Shown: one piece after another, positions 56,283 to 64,000 of the stretch
Layout: each line of letters opens with the position of its first letter
Position numbering within the stretch: the first letter of the stretch is position 1
Assembly (NCBI GenBank): GCA_949292215.1
Contig: CASEYW010000084.1
Location: 1-64,000, forward strand
Length of the DNA: 64,000 nt
Direction: 5' to 3'
Origin: an uncultured bacterium
GTDB lineage: Bacteria > Verrucomicrobiota > Lentisphaeria > Victivallales > UBA1829
Position numbers and translations under genes: made by a program
Notes under the pieces: model-generated
What the model saw: the letters and a program-made list of their open reading frames with translations, nothing else
What the model was told of the DNA's origin: nothing
Database searches by the model: none

Positions 56283-56914
56283 TTTTTCTTTTTGGGCTGA
56301 GTTGTGACTGTGATATTGTTGTCTAGCCGGACTTCCTTGATGAGTCTGCCGTCCGGAGCGAAACGCCGCATGACGCCGAAGTTGACGCCGTCCTGATACT
56401 CCGCCGTGAAAAACGGATTGCCGTTCGGATGGTAGGAGATGAACTTGCCGTGTGCTTTTCCCATCCGGTTGAACTCCTGTTCGACTTTCAGAGTGTTGTC
56501 CTGAAAGATGCGGCGCAGAAATCCGCCGTTTTTCTGGAGGGAAATGATGAGGCAGGTGTCGTGCTCATCGTTGGCTTTGACACGGACGGAGTGGAACATC
56601 CCGTTCCGGAGTTCCAGAAGCATTGATTCCTTCTTGAAGGGAACTGCAGTGAGCTGTTTGTAGAAAAACGCGGGAAACACCTTTTCCAGCGGACGGATAT
56701 CCGTTTCCTTGAGGGATTTCAGAGAGAGCAGTCCCTGGAACGGTCTTTTATTGCGGAAGACAACGGAATCCTTGACTTCGATCTCTTTCAGATCGGTCAG
56801 CAGTTCCGCTGCCGCTGTTTCCAGTGTGACCGCTTGTTTTTCCTCCGCACCGGAGAAAGCAAACGGGACAGGAAGCATAACGGCCAGCAGGATTGTTTTT
56901 GAACAGAGAGCCAT
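56279..56914 (-). CDS. secreted MORN/YwqK-like repeat protein
   Basis: 211 residues. Signal peptide MALCSKTILLAVMLPVPFAFSG. The C-terminal part has MORN-like repeats (GKAHGKFISYHPNGNPFFTA, GVNFGVMRRFAPDGRLIKEV), as in YwqK-type proteins. The ATG at 56914 has AAGGA seven bases upstream; the frame extension to 57190 lies across the promoter of the divergent two-component gene and is rejected. Function unknown. Confidence 0.82.
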   Translation of the reverse strand: MALCSKTILLAVMLPVPFAFSGAEEKQAVTLETAAAELLTDLKEIEVKDSVVFRNKRPFQGLLSLKSLKETDIRPLEKVFPAFFYKQLTAVPFKKESMLLELRNGMFHSVRVKANDEHDTCLIISLQKNGGFLRRIFQDNTLKVEQEFNRMGKAHGKFISYHPNGNPFFTAEYQDGVNFGVMRRFAPDGRLIKEVRLDNNITVTTQPKKKK

Positions 56915-57036
56915 GTCCGTTTCCTTTGATTCTTTCAGTTGTTTTGTTCGTGCTTGAATATAATTCCGGAGAGCGGAGTTTTCAAACGGGAAACGGCTCC
57001 TTCGTCTTTCCGGAAGGAAGAAGGCGTTTTCCCGAT

Positions 57037-57064
57037 TTGCAAAATGGCGGATCGCGTCTAAATT
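57037..57064 (+). promoter_or_regulatory. probable promoter of the second two-component operon
   Basis: TTGCAA (57037-57042), 16-base spacer, TAAATT (57059-57064), about 46 bases before the ATG at 57111. Confidence 0.4.
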
Positions 57065-57110
57065 AAAAAGGAACCGAAAAAATGCAGCTTTACAGGAAAT
57101 GGACGGTCCA

Positions 57111-57779
57111 ATGAACATCATCATCATCGAAGACGATAAAAAAACAGCCGCTTTCATTATGAAAGGTTTGGAACAGGCGGGGTTCAACACGGTTCATGCC
57201 GCCGACGGGAAAGACGGTTTATTTAAAATGAAAACCGGAGAGTTCGATGTCGCCGTCATTGACATCATGCTGCCGGAAATGGACGGCTTCACCGTGATTC
57301 AGAAACTTCGCGAAGCCAAGATCAAGACCCCGGTTCTTGTGCTGAGCGCAAAGAATTCCGTGGAGGATAAAGTGCGCGGACTTCAGGCGGGGGGCGATGA
57401 TTATCTTGCCAAACCCTTCGCCTTTGCGGAACTTCTCGCCCGGATTCAGGCGCTTCTGCGACGGGCAAGCAACGTGGTGGAACCTACGACTCTTACCGTG
57501 GGGGATCTGACCATCGATCTGCTGAGTCACAAGGTGCATCGCGGCGGGCTCCGGATCGATATTCAGCCGCAGGAGTATGTCCTTCTTGAATACCTGATGC
57601 GGAATGCGGGGAGAATCGTTTCCAAAACCATGATCATTGAGCACGTCTGGGAATACAATTTTGATCCGCAGACGAATATCGTGGAGACAAGAATGTGCCG
57701 TCTGCGGGAGAAAATAGACAAACCGTTCGAAAAAAAGCTGATTCATACGGTGCGCGGATTCGGCTATGTCATGGAATAA
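57111..57779 (+). CDS. response regulator, OmpR/CusR family
   Basis: 222 residues from ATG 57111 (MNIIIIEDD). Receiver domain with D51 (VAVIDIMLPEMDG), VLSAKN, GADDYLAKPF-type GGDDYLAKPFAF, then an OmpR-type winged helix (LTVGDLTIDLLSHKVHRGG, LQPQEY-like IQPQEYVLLEYLMRNAGRIV, VDTRMCRL-like VETRMCRLREKIDK). Related to CusR/CopR regulators, often metal-linked. An ATG at 57099 is less likely because the AGGAA would be too close. Overlaps the kinase gene by 14 bases. Confidence 0.92.
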   Translation: MNIIIIEDDKKTAAFIMKGLEQAGFNTVHAADGKDGLFKMKTGEFDVAVIDIMLPEMDGFTVIQKLREAKIKTPVLVLSAKNSVEDKVRGLQAGGDDYLAKPFAFAELLARIQALLRRASNVVEPTTLTVGDLTIDLLSHKVHRGGLRIDIQPQEYVLLEYLMRNAGRIVSKTMIIEHVWEYNFDPQTNIVETRMCRLREKIDKPFEKKLIHTVRGFGYVME

Positions 57780-59373
57780 GCTGAAAATTTTCAATACCGT
57801 AAAGTTCAAAGTTGCTTTATGGTATGCTCTCCTGTTCATCCTTTCGTCGATGATCTGCTTCTACTTCATGTTTGCCAATCTCCGGGACAATCTTTTGAGC
57901 AAGGAGAATGCGCGGCTGGAGGCGCTTGCGGGACGGGTTGCCAGCGAGTTCCTGACGGGAAACCGGTATAAACGTCTGGGGCGGAGCATCCCGCTCTCCC
58001 GGATACCGTCCTATCATTACGCTATTTTCCAGAGGCGTTTCCCTGATCTGAAACCGCTTCTTGCATTTGAGAATCCTTCTACGGATCAGATGCACTATAA
58101 TCTGGTCGCGGAATCCGGCGGGCACATCTATATTCTCCGGCTTGATTCCAGCGATAAGATCTATTCCCAGCAGGTGGGGCAGGATGCGACTCTTCCTTTT
58201 GTCCGGAAAACGTTTGTGGAGGTTACTTCCAGCCTCGGCGGACAGAATGTATTTTTCTGTCTGTTCAACAAGGATGGTTCCATTCTGATGGATTCTCCGA
58301 ATTTTGCGGTCCTGAATCCTCCGGTCAAGGGAAAACCGGTGGAAGAGAATATCCTCTCCGACATCGGGATTGGAGATTCGACGTTTCGGATCATCCGTTT
58401 TCCCCTCCGGGATGGTGTAACGGGAGTGATCGGCTATAATCTGTCCAATCTCTATGAGAGTCTTTCGCTCTTCATTCTGATTTCTTTTACTGTGATGTCT
58501 GCGGTGCTGCTGCCGGGAACGCTGGCCGGTTGGCTCATTGCCGGAAAATTCGTATCGGGGATTCGTCGGGTCAGCAACGCCGCTCTTCAGATCGCTCAGG
58601 GCGATTTTTCCCAGCGGGTCGCACCCGGAAATGAAGGCGAGGAGATCGATAATCTTGTTTCCACTTTCAACAAAATGAGTGAAAATACGGAAAATCTGCT
58701 GACGGAACTCAAAAATGTTTCGGACAATGTCGCTCATGATTTGCGTACTCCGCTGACTCGAATCCGTACCATTGCGGAAATTACCATCAGCGGTCCGCAG
58801 AATCTGGAAGCATATCGGGAGGCCATTATCGATGTCGCGGAAGACTGCAACGATATGATCGGCATGATTAACGCCATGCTGGAAATTACGCGCATCGAAA
58901 CAAACATCGCTCCCTTGAGAACGGAATCGTTCGACTTCAGCGAACAGTTGCGGCAGGCTCATGAACTGTTCCAGTTTCAGGCAGAGGACAAGCAGATCTC
59001 GCTGGTGCTTCATCTGCCGGAGGCTCCGGTGTTCCTGAACGGCGACAAGCTGAAGATTCAGCGTCTCACTTCGAATCTGCTGGACAATGCCATCAAGTTT
59101 ACTCCTGAAAACGGCACAGTGTCCATGACTCTTGAAAAAAATCCGAAAGAAGTCCGGCTGATTGTCAGTGATACCGGCTGTGGAATTCCGGATGAAGCGA
59201 AAGAACTCGTCTTCAAACGATTCTATCGGACTGACAAGAGCCGGACCATGCCCGGCAATGGACTCGGACTTTCCATGGTGCAGGCGATTGTCCAGGTCCA
59301 TAAAGGACGGATTGAGATCCGGGATACCGAGGGTGGCGGAACGACGTTCATCGTAACATTTCCCGCTGTTTGA
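57766..59373 (+). CDS. sensor histidine kinase, CusS/OmpR-type
   Basis: 535 residues. TM1 (VALWYALLFILSSMICFYFM), periplasmic sensor of about 190 residues, TM2 (VMSAVLLPGTLAGWLIAGKF), HAMP (SGIRRVSNAALQIAQGDFSQ), HisKA with H324 (NVAHDLRTPLTRI) and HATPase (LDNAIKFTPENGTVSM, DTGCGIPDEAKELVFKRF, MPGNGLGLSMVQAIV). CusS-like order; the signal is unknown. Starts inside the end of its regulator gene. Downstream lies a Cys-rich secreted peptide with tandem repeats at its promoter. Confidence 0.92.
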   Translation: MSWNKLKIFNTVKFKVALWYALLFILSSMICFYFMFANLRDNLLSKENARLEALAGRVASEFLTGNRYKRLGRSIPLSRIPSYHYAIFQRRFPDLKPLLAFENPSTDQMHYNLVAESGGHIYILRLDSSDKIYSQQVGQDATLPFVRKTFVEVTSSLGGQNVFFCLFNKDGSILMDSPNFAVLNPPVKGKPVEENILSDIGIGDSTFRIIRFPLRDGVTGVIGYNLSNLYESLSLFILISFTVMSAVLLPGTLAGWLIAGKFVSGIRRVSNAALQIAQGDFSQRVAPGNEGEEIDNLVSTFNKMSENTENLLTELKNVSDNVAHDLRTPLTRIRTIAEITISGPQNLEAYREAIIDVAEDCNDMIGMINAMLEITRIETNIAPLRTESFDFSEQLRQAHELFQFQAEDKQISLVLHLPEAPVFLNGDKLKIQRLTSNLLDNAIKFTPENGTVSMTLEKNPKEVRLIVSDTGCGIPDEAKELVFKRFYRTDKSRTMPGNGLGLSMVQAIVQVHKGRIEIRDTEGGGTTFIVTFPAV

Positions 59374-59407
59374 CCGCTTTTTGAAAAACAGGAAAAAAGA
59401 TTGATTT

Positions 59408-59447
59408 GCAATCTTCCGGCAATCTTCCGGCAATCTTTCCGTACTAT
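59408..59447 (+). promoter_or_regulatory. three tandem 11-bp repeats plus -10 box, candidate response-regulator target
   Basis: GCAATCTTCCG at 59408-59418 and 59419-59429, and GCAATCTTTCCG at 59430-59441, an exact 11-base period. A -10-like TACTAT (59442-59447) follows directly, so the repeats cover the -35 position. This is the arrangement used by OmpR-family activators. The adjacent response regulator is the natural candidate. Confidence 0.6.
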
Positions 59448-59527
59448 CGTATTTCCCGCAGTTTGGACAGCAGTACGATTTCGAAGCAGTCTGTCCGGAA
59501 GTAACGTAACCCAAGGAGTAGACGAGG

Positions 59528-59758
59528 ATGAAAAAGCTTTTTCTGACAGCGGTCATCGTCTTTGCCGCAACAGCCGTTGTTTACGCAGGCAATAATTGTG
59601 CTGCGAAAAAAGACTGTGCCAAAAAGACGTGCGCAAAAGTGGAAAAATGCACCCCCCAGTGCACCAAGCAGGCTTGTGCTAAAGACTGCAAATGCAGCAA
59701 GTGCGTGAAAAAAGACGCTAAAGCTGCAAAAAAAGCAGTCAAAGACGCAAAAAAATAA
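59528..59758 (+). CDS. small secreted Cys/Lys-rich peptide, metallothionein-like
   Basis: 76 residues. Signal peptide MKKLFLTAVIVFAATAVVYA, predicted cleavage before GNNC. The mature part (about 56 residues) has nine Cys in repeated CAKK/CAKD/CSKC contexts (CAAKKDCAKKTCAK, CTPQCTKQAC, CKCSKC), then a Lys/Ala tail. A metal-binding or disulphide-rich role is suggested by composition and by the CusRS-like system upstream; no named family recognised. AAGGAG lies nine bases before the ATG. Followed by a hairpin and a strong terminator. Confidence 0.8.
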   Translation: MKKLFLTAVIVFAATAVVYAGNNCAAKKDCAKKTCAKVEKCTPQCTKQACAKDCKCSKCVKKDAKAAKKAVKDAKK

Positions 59759-59765
59759 GCGTCTG

Positions 59766-59838
59766 AACCTGTAAAATACACAGGTTTGCTTCCACCAAGT
59801 TTCTATTTGTGAAGGCGGTTCGAAAGGACCGCTTTTTT
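59766..59838 (+). terminator. hairpin and terminator after the Cys-rich peptide gene
   Basis: A hairpin AACCTGT / ACAGGTT (59766-59786) is followed by the terminator GCGGTTC-gaaa-GGACCGC (59815-59832) with six T (59833-59838). Confidence 0.85.
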
Positions 59839-59854
59839 ATATTTAAACATTGAA

Positions 59855-60090
59855 ATACGGAAAATGCGTAAGTATTTTTTCGGGTCAAGGACTGTGTCCT
59901 TGTCGCGGTCCGGCGGCGGGAAGCTGGTCGTGCGGAGCACAAAATCTTATTGAAAATTCATTTTAATACGAACTTCAGCATTAACGTTAATATTATTTCT
60001 TATATGGAGTTTCGCCCTTTGGACGCCCTGCTTGTTCAGCTGGACCGGAGCAGGTCACTGACCTGCTCCGAGCCTTCGGTTCCTGTTTTT
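59855..60090. repeat. dispersed structured repeat, copy 2
   Basis: Second copy of 26957-27200 in the same orientation. Palindromes are kept: AAAATGC-gtaa-GTATTTT (with a G-T pair), CAAGGAC-tgt-GTCCTTG (59886-59902), GTGC-gga-GCAC, ATTAACGTTAAT, and GGAGCAGGTC-act-GACCTGCTCC (60047-60069), longer than in copy 1. It lies between the convergent Cys-peptide and epmA genes and ends about 13 bases from the epmA stop, mirroring copy 1. Confidence 0.85.
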
Positions 60091-60102
60091 CAGGAGAGCG
60101 GA

Positions 60103-61026
60103 TCAGCGGGGAAATGTGATTTCTGCAAGAGAATGTGCCCCGAAGAGGAGCATAACAATGCGGTCAAAGCCGAGCGCACATCCGGCAGAATCCGGAATGC
60201 CGTAGCGAATTGCTTCCAGAAATTCGGTCGCTTCTGGATATTCCGATAGACCGTTTTCCCGGCGTTTGCGGTTATATTTCCGGAAACGCGCTTCCTGTTC
60301 AACGGGATCGACGAGTTCGCCGTAAGCATTTGCCACTTCGACGCCATGAATGTAAATTTCCCATCGTTCCGCCAGAGTCGGATCTTCTGGTTTTGGACGT
60401 GCGAATGCTCCGAAGCGGATCGGATAGTCAATGAGGACACACGGACGATCCTTCGGCAGTTTCGGTTCCACCTGTTCAACGAGCACGGTTTCAAAAAGAG
60501 CTTCCTCTTCAGCACATTGATCGGCATCGGCACCGGCAAACTCTCGGAATGCTTTCCGGACAGGAATGATGTCCCAGTCGCAAGCGACATCGCAAATATC
60601 GGCGGGTACGTGCAATTCTTTCGCGAGAAAGCGGATCAGGCCGATGGTAAAATCCAGCAGCTCGCGATAGTCTGCTCCAGCCATATACCATTCCAGCATC
60701 GTGAATTCCTGACGATGGAGGCGACCGTTTTCACCGAGACGGAAACAGGGGGCAAGTTCATAGATTCGCTTCATTCCGGCCGCAAGCAGACGTTTCATTT
60801 CAAGTTCCGGTGAGGAACGCAGAAAGAGACCGTCTTTTGTCTGCGGAGCTTCAATGTACTCCTCTGCGGCTGGTGCGCGGATGGCGATTGGCGTTTCAAC
60901 CTCCAGGAATTGGTTTCTGCGGAAGTAATCCCTGGTAAGAGAAAGGGCATTCGATCGAAATTCGAATGCCCCTGCAAGACGGCTCAGTTCAGAGAGCGAG
61001 TCAGGCTTTATTGACGCGTTCGGCAT
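60103..61026 (-). CDS. epmA: EF-P lysine aminoacylase EpmA (lysyl-tRNA synthetase-like)
   Basis: 307 residues, a class II synthetase catalytic domain without an anticodon-binding domain, which is the mark of EpmA (PoxA/GenX). Motifs: FLEVETPIAIRAPAAEEYIE, LRSSPELEMKRLLAAGMKRI, LAPCFRLGENGRLHRQEFTM, EVANAYGELVDPVEQEARF and the motif 3 region GCALGFDRIVMLLFGAHSL. It attaches (R)-beta-lysine to EF-P. The start overlaps the efp 3' end by 26 bases, so they are one unit. EpmB, which makes beta-lysine, is not in the window. Confidence 0.93.
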   Translation of the reverse strand: MPNASIKPDSLSELSRLAGAFEFRSNALSLTRDYFRRNQFLEVETPIAIRAPAAEEYIEAPQTKDGLFLRSSPELEMKRLLAAGMKRIYELAPCFRLGENGRLHRQEFTMLEWYMAGADYRELLDFTIGLIRFLAKELHVPADICDVACDWDIIPVRKAFREFAGADADQCAEEEALFETVLVEQVEPKLPKDRPCVLIDYPIRFGAFARPKPEDPTLAERWEIYIHGVEVANAYGELVDPVEQEARFRKYNRKRRENGLSEYPEATEFLEAIRYGIPDSAGCALGFDRIVMLLFGAHSLAEITFPR

Positions 61027-61576
61027 ACTCGCCTGTCCGGGTGTCGATTTTGATGGTGTCGCCTTGATTAATGAAGAGGGGAACCATGAGTTCGTAGCCG
61101 TTCTCGATTTTCGCGGGCTTCATGACATTGGAAGAGGCGGTATCGCCGCGTGCGCCCGGTTCCGTTTCAGAGATGACTGCGATGTACCAGGTGGGAAGCG
61201 TGATGTCGATCGGATTGCCATTGAAGAAGACTGCCTGGCAAAGAGCGTCTTCGACCAGGAATTTCGCCTTGTTGCCAAGAATTTCCTTCGGAATGCGGAC
61301 TTCATCATAGGTTTCGGAATCGGAGAAAACACAGTTGTCGCCTTCGTCGTAGATGAAGTGCATTTCGCGCTCTTCGAGGTCCGGTTTGCCGACCTTGTCA
61401 ACCGGACGGAACGTGCGGTCCATGGAAGCTCCGGTCATCAGGTTTTTAAGTTTGCAGCGATAAAGAGCCGTGCCTTTGCCGGGTTTGCAGAAATCAAAGT
61501 CGGTAATGACCCACGGATAGCCGTCGATTTCGATTTTCAGTCCTTTTTTCAGATCGGATGCGCTGTACATTTCCAT
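61001..61576 (-). CDS. efp: elongation factor P
   Basis: 191 residues, family length. Start MEMYSASDLKKGLKIEIDG; the modification site is K34 in KPGKGTALYR, consistent with EpmA modification. C-terminal GDTIKIDTRTGEYAERV matches the family end. It eases ribosome stalling at polyproline. GAGG lies eight bases before the ATG. Encoded directly before epmA. Confidence 0.95.
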   Translation of the reverse strand: MEMYSASDLKKGLKIEIDGYPWVITDFDFCKPGKGTALYRCKLKNLMTGASMDRTFRPVDKVGKPDLEEREMHFIYDEGDNCVFSDSETYDEVRIPKEILGNKAKFLVEDALCQAVFFNGNPIDITLPTWYIAVISETEPGARGDTASSNVMKPAKIENGYELMVPLFINQGDTIKIDTRTGEYAERVNKA

Positions 61577-61626
61577 AAAGATAACCTCGTTTGTTGTAAT
61601 TTGAAATTCCGTTATTTAAACTCTGT

Positions 61627-61655
61627 AATATAGCATCTTTTCCTGAAAAAAGCAA
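61627..61655 (-). promoter_or_regulatory. probable promoter of efp-epmA
   Basis: Leftward TTGCTT (61655-61650), 17-base spacer, TATATT (61632-61627). Overlaps the T-run of the terminator of the upstream GH gene. Confidence 0.45.
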
Positions 61656-61678
61656 GTGCCGGGAGAGCTTCCCGGCAC
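61646..61678 (-). terminator. intrinsic terminator after the partial GH gene
   Basis: Nine-bp stem GTGCCGGGA (61656-61664) / TCCCGGCAC (61670-61678), five-base loop, and a T-run on the minus strand (61651-61646). Confidence 0.9.
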
Positions 61679-61684
61679 CTGGTG

Positions 61685-64000
61685 TTATTTTGTGAGGACA
61701 AGAATTCCGAATTCCTGCGGTTTTTTCAGGGGGAAGGCTTCCAGGGAGATGCGCGATCCTTTTGCCTTGTCACGGTCGTTGATGCTGATGGACCAGCCGA
61801 TGCGACTCCCGGCAGAAGGCGCGGACGGCATGTTCAGAAATTTCCACGGAACAGAAACTTCATATTGCAGGCGCACACTGCCATCGGACTGTTGTGTTTT
61901 GACGACTTTCAATGGCGCATCCTTCAGGGCAATTTGTGCAATGGGGAAGCGAGTTCCGTCGAATGTGACTGTCCGGTAAACCTCAGGACCGTTTTTTGTC
62001 AGAGCAAAATCAATTTCGCTGTATGCGACATTCATCTTGTCCTGAAGCATGTTTGCGCTTTCCTTGTAGCGGACGGTTCTGGTGAATCCCATCTGGAGGC
62101 AGTCGCCGTCCCAGGTTTTCCAGCCTGTGTGCGGCTGGAAGAAAATATTGTCGCGAACATCAACCAGGAAGAAAAGTCCGAATTCGTTCCAGGCAAAGGA
62201 GATGGAGGCCTCAAGATCATTTTTCCCCTGATAGATCTTCGATTCATCAAGAATCATTTCCGGGTCAAATGGATAGGACGGGAGATCCTTCCAGTCGGAG
62301 AAATCTCCGTCAATCCGGATGCCGGGGCGGTATGCGGCAGAAAGAAAGTTCATCCGATCTTTCCGTTTGAAGCGGAATCCGGAATCGGTTGTGACACGCA
62401 GTTCCACATCATCGTTTTTCAGCGGATTGACGTCCAGATCGTCATAGACACAGAGGAGTTCCGCGGTCCCGCCGCCATTGATTCGGAAGCGAAGACGTTT
62501 ACGTCCGTCTGGATTGCCGACAATCCTGGTCTCCAGAGTTCCTGTGGTTTCTCTGCCGCTGAGTTCCCGCATTTTGACTTTCAGACATTTTTTCCCGCTG
62601 GGGAAATCCGGGAGGATTTCATCGATCGCGATGGGCGGTTTGATCTGAAGCAGAAGAGTGCTTGCGGAGATTCGTTTTTGCCCGGACAGAAAATTCAGCG
62701 TCAGAGGCAGATTCCCCTCGGGCAGATTTTTCGGCAGAGTAAGCCGGAAAGAATAGGCAGCGGATTCCCCTGCCTTGATCTGAAACTCCTGTTTCATTGA
62801 CGGCAGTTTCCATTTCGGGTCTGCGGAGAGCTGAAGCGTTCCGTTCAGGGGGACTTTTTTCGCGTTGAGAGTTCCGGCAAGAGTGACTGTTCCGCCGGAA
62901 ATGGCGCTGACCTTAGTTCGTTCCGGAGAGATGGTCCTGACCGCTCCCCGGCCCCAGAGTTCCGGATCGACGTCAATGACATAGACGGGATCTTCGGTCA
63001 GAGTCAGTTTCAGGGAGCCATCGTTTGTTTTTGCCTTGCGGGTGTTTCCCATCATGTCTCCGAGTTCGATTTCCGCCCGTCCGACGGGTATTTCCACTTC
63101 TCCGGGATTTCCGCTGTAATCCCAGAGGGCAAGGGTTGTGAAGCCGTCTTTGCGCTGATAAGCGTATCCCCAGGCGGTGTTGCCGAGAGATTCGATCGCG
63201 CCTGCGCTGGTATGACCGTTCAGAAAATACGCCGCTGCACCGATTGCCGGAACCAGCGGTTTTGGTGCGACTTTATCCGTTCCGAACTCCCGTTTCGGAT
63301 TCAGGTTGTAGGTGTAGCCGTAGCCTGGCTCGTACCAGTAGTCATGGGCGTAGAAAACCATGTTCGATTTGAATCCCTCGCCGAGAAGGATCAGATTGCT
63401 GCGGACGATTCCGTACATCTGAGTGTTTTCCCGTTCGGGCAGCTCATGTGTGGGGAACCCCGCTTCATTGCCATGAATGTCGAGGTCGCGTCCCGCGTAC
63501 TTTCGAATCAGCGCTTTGAAAGCGCGGACCTTTTCCACCATTCCGTTCTGTTCCGGCGGAAATGGAAAATACGGATGGATGGAGATGGCATCCACATATT
63601 TGAGCAGTCCGGCTTCAAAGAGTTCCTGGTGCCAGTCCAGTGTATCAAGTCCGGCGGAAGTCGGTCCGATCACCCATGCGTCCTGCGTGCCCGCATGAAT
63701 CGCCTGATATGCGTTCCTGTGAATGCGAACAATGTCCTCCGCCGTACCGCTGAAGTTCCAGGGAAAATGCGGTTCCCACATAATCTGGATGAATGCCCGC
63801 GGCTGATGCTGTTTGATCTGTTTCGCATAATTTGCCGCAAAGGTTTTCAGGTATTCCGCATAGTATTTTTCCCCTTCCGGAGTGAAACGTGCCCATTTCC
63901 CGTTTTTGGTGATTCGATACCGGGGATCTTCCATCCATTTCGGGATTGGATTCTGATTGGTCTGATAATATTCCTTCCATTTCGGAACTTCTCCCAGGAG
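61685..64000 (-). CDS. clan GH-A-like glycoside hydrolase with C-terminal CBM9-like domain (5' end outside the window)
   Basis: At least 771 residues are visible; the frame is open through 64000, so the start lies outside. The visible N-terminus reads GEVPKWKEYYQTNQNPIPKW before MEDPRYRITKNG. The catalytic barrel shows IQIMWEPHFPWNFSG (probable acid/base Glu), VIGPTSAGLDTLDWHQELFE, DIHGNEAGFPTHELPE (probable nucleophile) and SLGNTAWGYAYQR. A beta-domain follows. The last 190 residues (RPGIRIDGDFSDWKDLPSYP, SFAWNEFGLFFLVDVRDNIF, WKTWDGDCLQMGF) are a CBM9-type sugar-binding domain. The substrate is unknown. Confidence 0.85.
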   Translation of the reverse strand, partial: LLGEVPKWKEYYQTNQNPIPKWMEDPRYRITKNGKWARFTPEGEKYYAEYLKTFAANYAKQIKQHQPRAFIQIMWEPHFPWNFSGTAEDIVRIHRNAYQAIHAGTQDAWVIGPTSAGLDTLDWHQELFEAGLLKYVDAISIHPYFPFPPEQNGMVEKVRAFKALIRKYAGRDLDIHGNEAGFPTHELPERENTQMYGIVRSNLILLGEGFKSNMVFYAHDYWYEPGYGYTYNLNPKREFGTDKVAPKPLVPAIGAAAYFLNGHTSAGAIESLGNTAWGYAYQRKDGFTTLALWDYSGNPGEVEIPVGRAEIELGDMMGNTRKAKTNDGSLKLTLTEDPVYVIDVDPELWGRGAVRTISPERTKVSAISGGTVTLAGTLNAKKVPLNGTLQLSADPKWKLPSMKQEFQIKAGESAAYSFRLTLPKNLPEGNLPLTLNFLSGQKRISASTLLLQIKPPIAIDEILPDFPSGKKCLKVKMRELSGRETTGTLETRIVGNPDGRKRLRFRINGGGTAELLCVYDDLDVNPLKNDDVELRVTTDSGFRFKRKDRMNFLSAAYRPGIRIDGDFSDWKDLPSYPFDPEMILDESKIYQGKNDLEASISFAWNEFGLFFLVDVRDNIFFQPHTGWKTWDGDCLQMGFTRTVRYKESANMLQDKMNVAYSEIDFALTKNGPEVYRTVTFDGTRFPIAQIALKDAPLKVVKTQQSDGSVRLQYEVSVPWKFLNMPSAPSAGSRIGWSISINDRDKAKGSRISLEAFPLKKPQEFGILVLTK

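Noticed and set aside
59950-60249. Short ORF through the repeat (99 codons), similar to the ORF at 26967-27209
   Set aside because: Similarity comes from the DNA repeat. In the best shared part (MEF.PL, LVQLDRSRS) most base changes alter the amino acid, which speaks against protein selection.
1-64000. CRISPR arrays, tRNA or rRNA genes, integrases and transposases
   Set aside because: None seen by reading; no regularly spaced identical repeats beyond the short tandem repeats listed. A covariance-model scan for tRNA was not possible here.

Overview
The window reads as a contiguous stretch of a free-living or gut-type Gram-negative bacterial chromosome, most likely from the Lentisphaerota (Victivallis-like) or a near relative. 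The reasons are inferential. There are several single-gene pseudopilins with an FTLIE N-terminus and an H-x9-D(G) C-terminus next to very large secreted glycoside hydrolases. There are regulators with a GntR DNA-binding domain fused to a LacI-type sensor domain, many AraC regulators, and Gram-negative envelope genes (lolC/D-like, heptose epimerase, RND efflux). No rRNA, tRNA, CRISPR array, integrase or transposase was seen.

Layout. 1-9.2 kb: a tiny basic COX24-like protein with a strong terminator, a secreted TPR protein, then a carbohydrate module (GntR/LacI regulator, pseudopilin, GH71-like secreted hydrolase) and a B12-binding radical SAM protein. 9.3-12.8 kb: a PhnP-like hydrolase and MFS transporter diverging from a PocR-type AraC regulator, then an RRM protein. 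13.4-20.3 kb (minus strand): a PhoB/PhoR-like two-component pair followed by an RND adaptor and permease. 20.5-23.3 kb: proC-lolC-lolD. 23.4-26.9 kb: a LysR regulator divergent from a YeiH-type exporter, then a dicarboxylate/amino acid symporter. 27.0-30.8 kb: a structured repeat, an alpha-L-fucosidase and a phosphomannomutase.

30.9-40.2 kb is a polysaccharide-use island: an AraC regulator divergent from a secreted clan GH-A hydrolase (frameshifted near its 3' end), a pseudopilin, a GH28-like beta-helix enzyme, a GH130 phosphorylase and a GH36 alpha-galactosidase. 40.4-49.2 kb holds a DUF2089 regulator and a run of envelope and housekeeping genes (SpoIIE-type phosphatase, lipoprotein, hldD, I42 protease inhibitor, GT39-type transferase, rlmN, ankyrin lipoprotein, serine hydrolase). 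49.2-55.6 kb is a second pseudopilin plus clan GH-A module with a frameshifted AraC gene and a GH99/WbsX-like protein. 55.6-61.6 kb holds a CAT-like acyltransferase, a MORN/YwqK-like protein, a second two-component system with a secreted Cys-rich peptide, the second copy of the repeat, and epmA-efp. A partial GH with a CBM9-like C-terminus runs off the right edge.

The most notable points are: a two-copy dispersed element of about 240 bp, full of short hairpins that are kept between copies, each copy placed between convergent genes; a recurring regulator / pseudopilin / giant secreted hydrolase module (three in 64 kb) whose pseudopilins lack the usual Gly before the cleavage site; a Cys-rich secreted peptide downstream of a two-component system with three tandem 11-bp repeats at its promoter; a second 11-bp tandem repeat in front of the RND operon; an RND permease lacking the usual TM4 Asp pair; and two clear single-base frameshifts.
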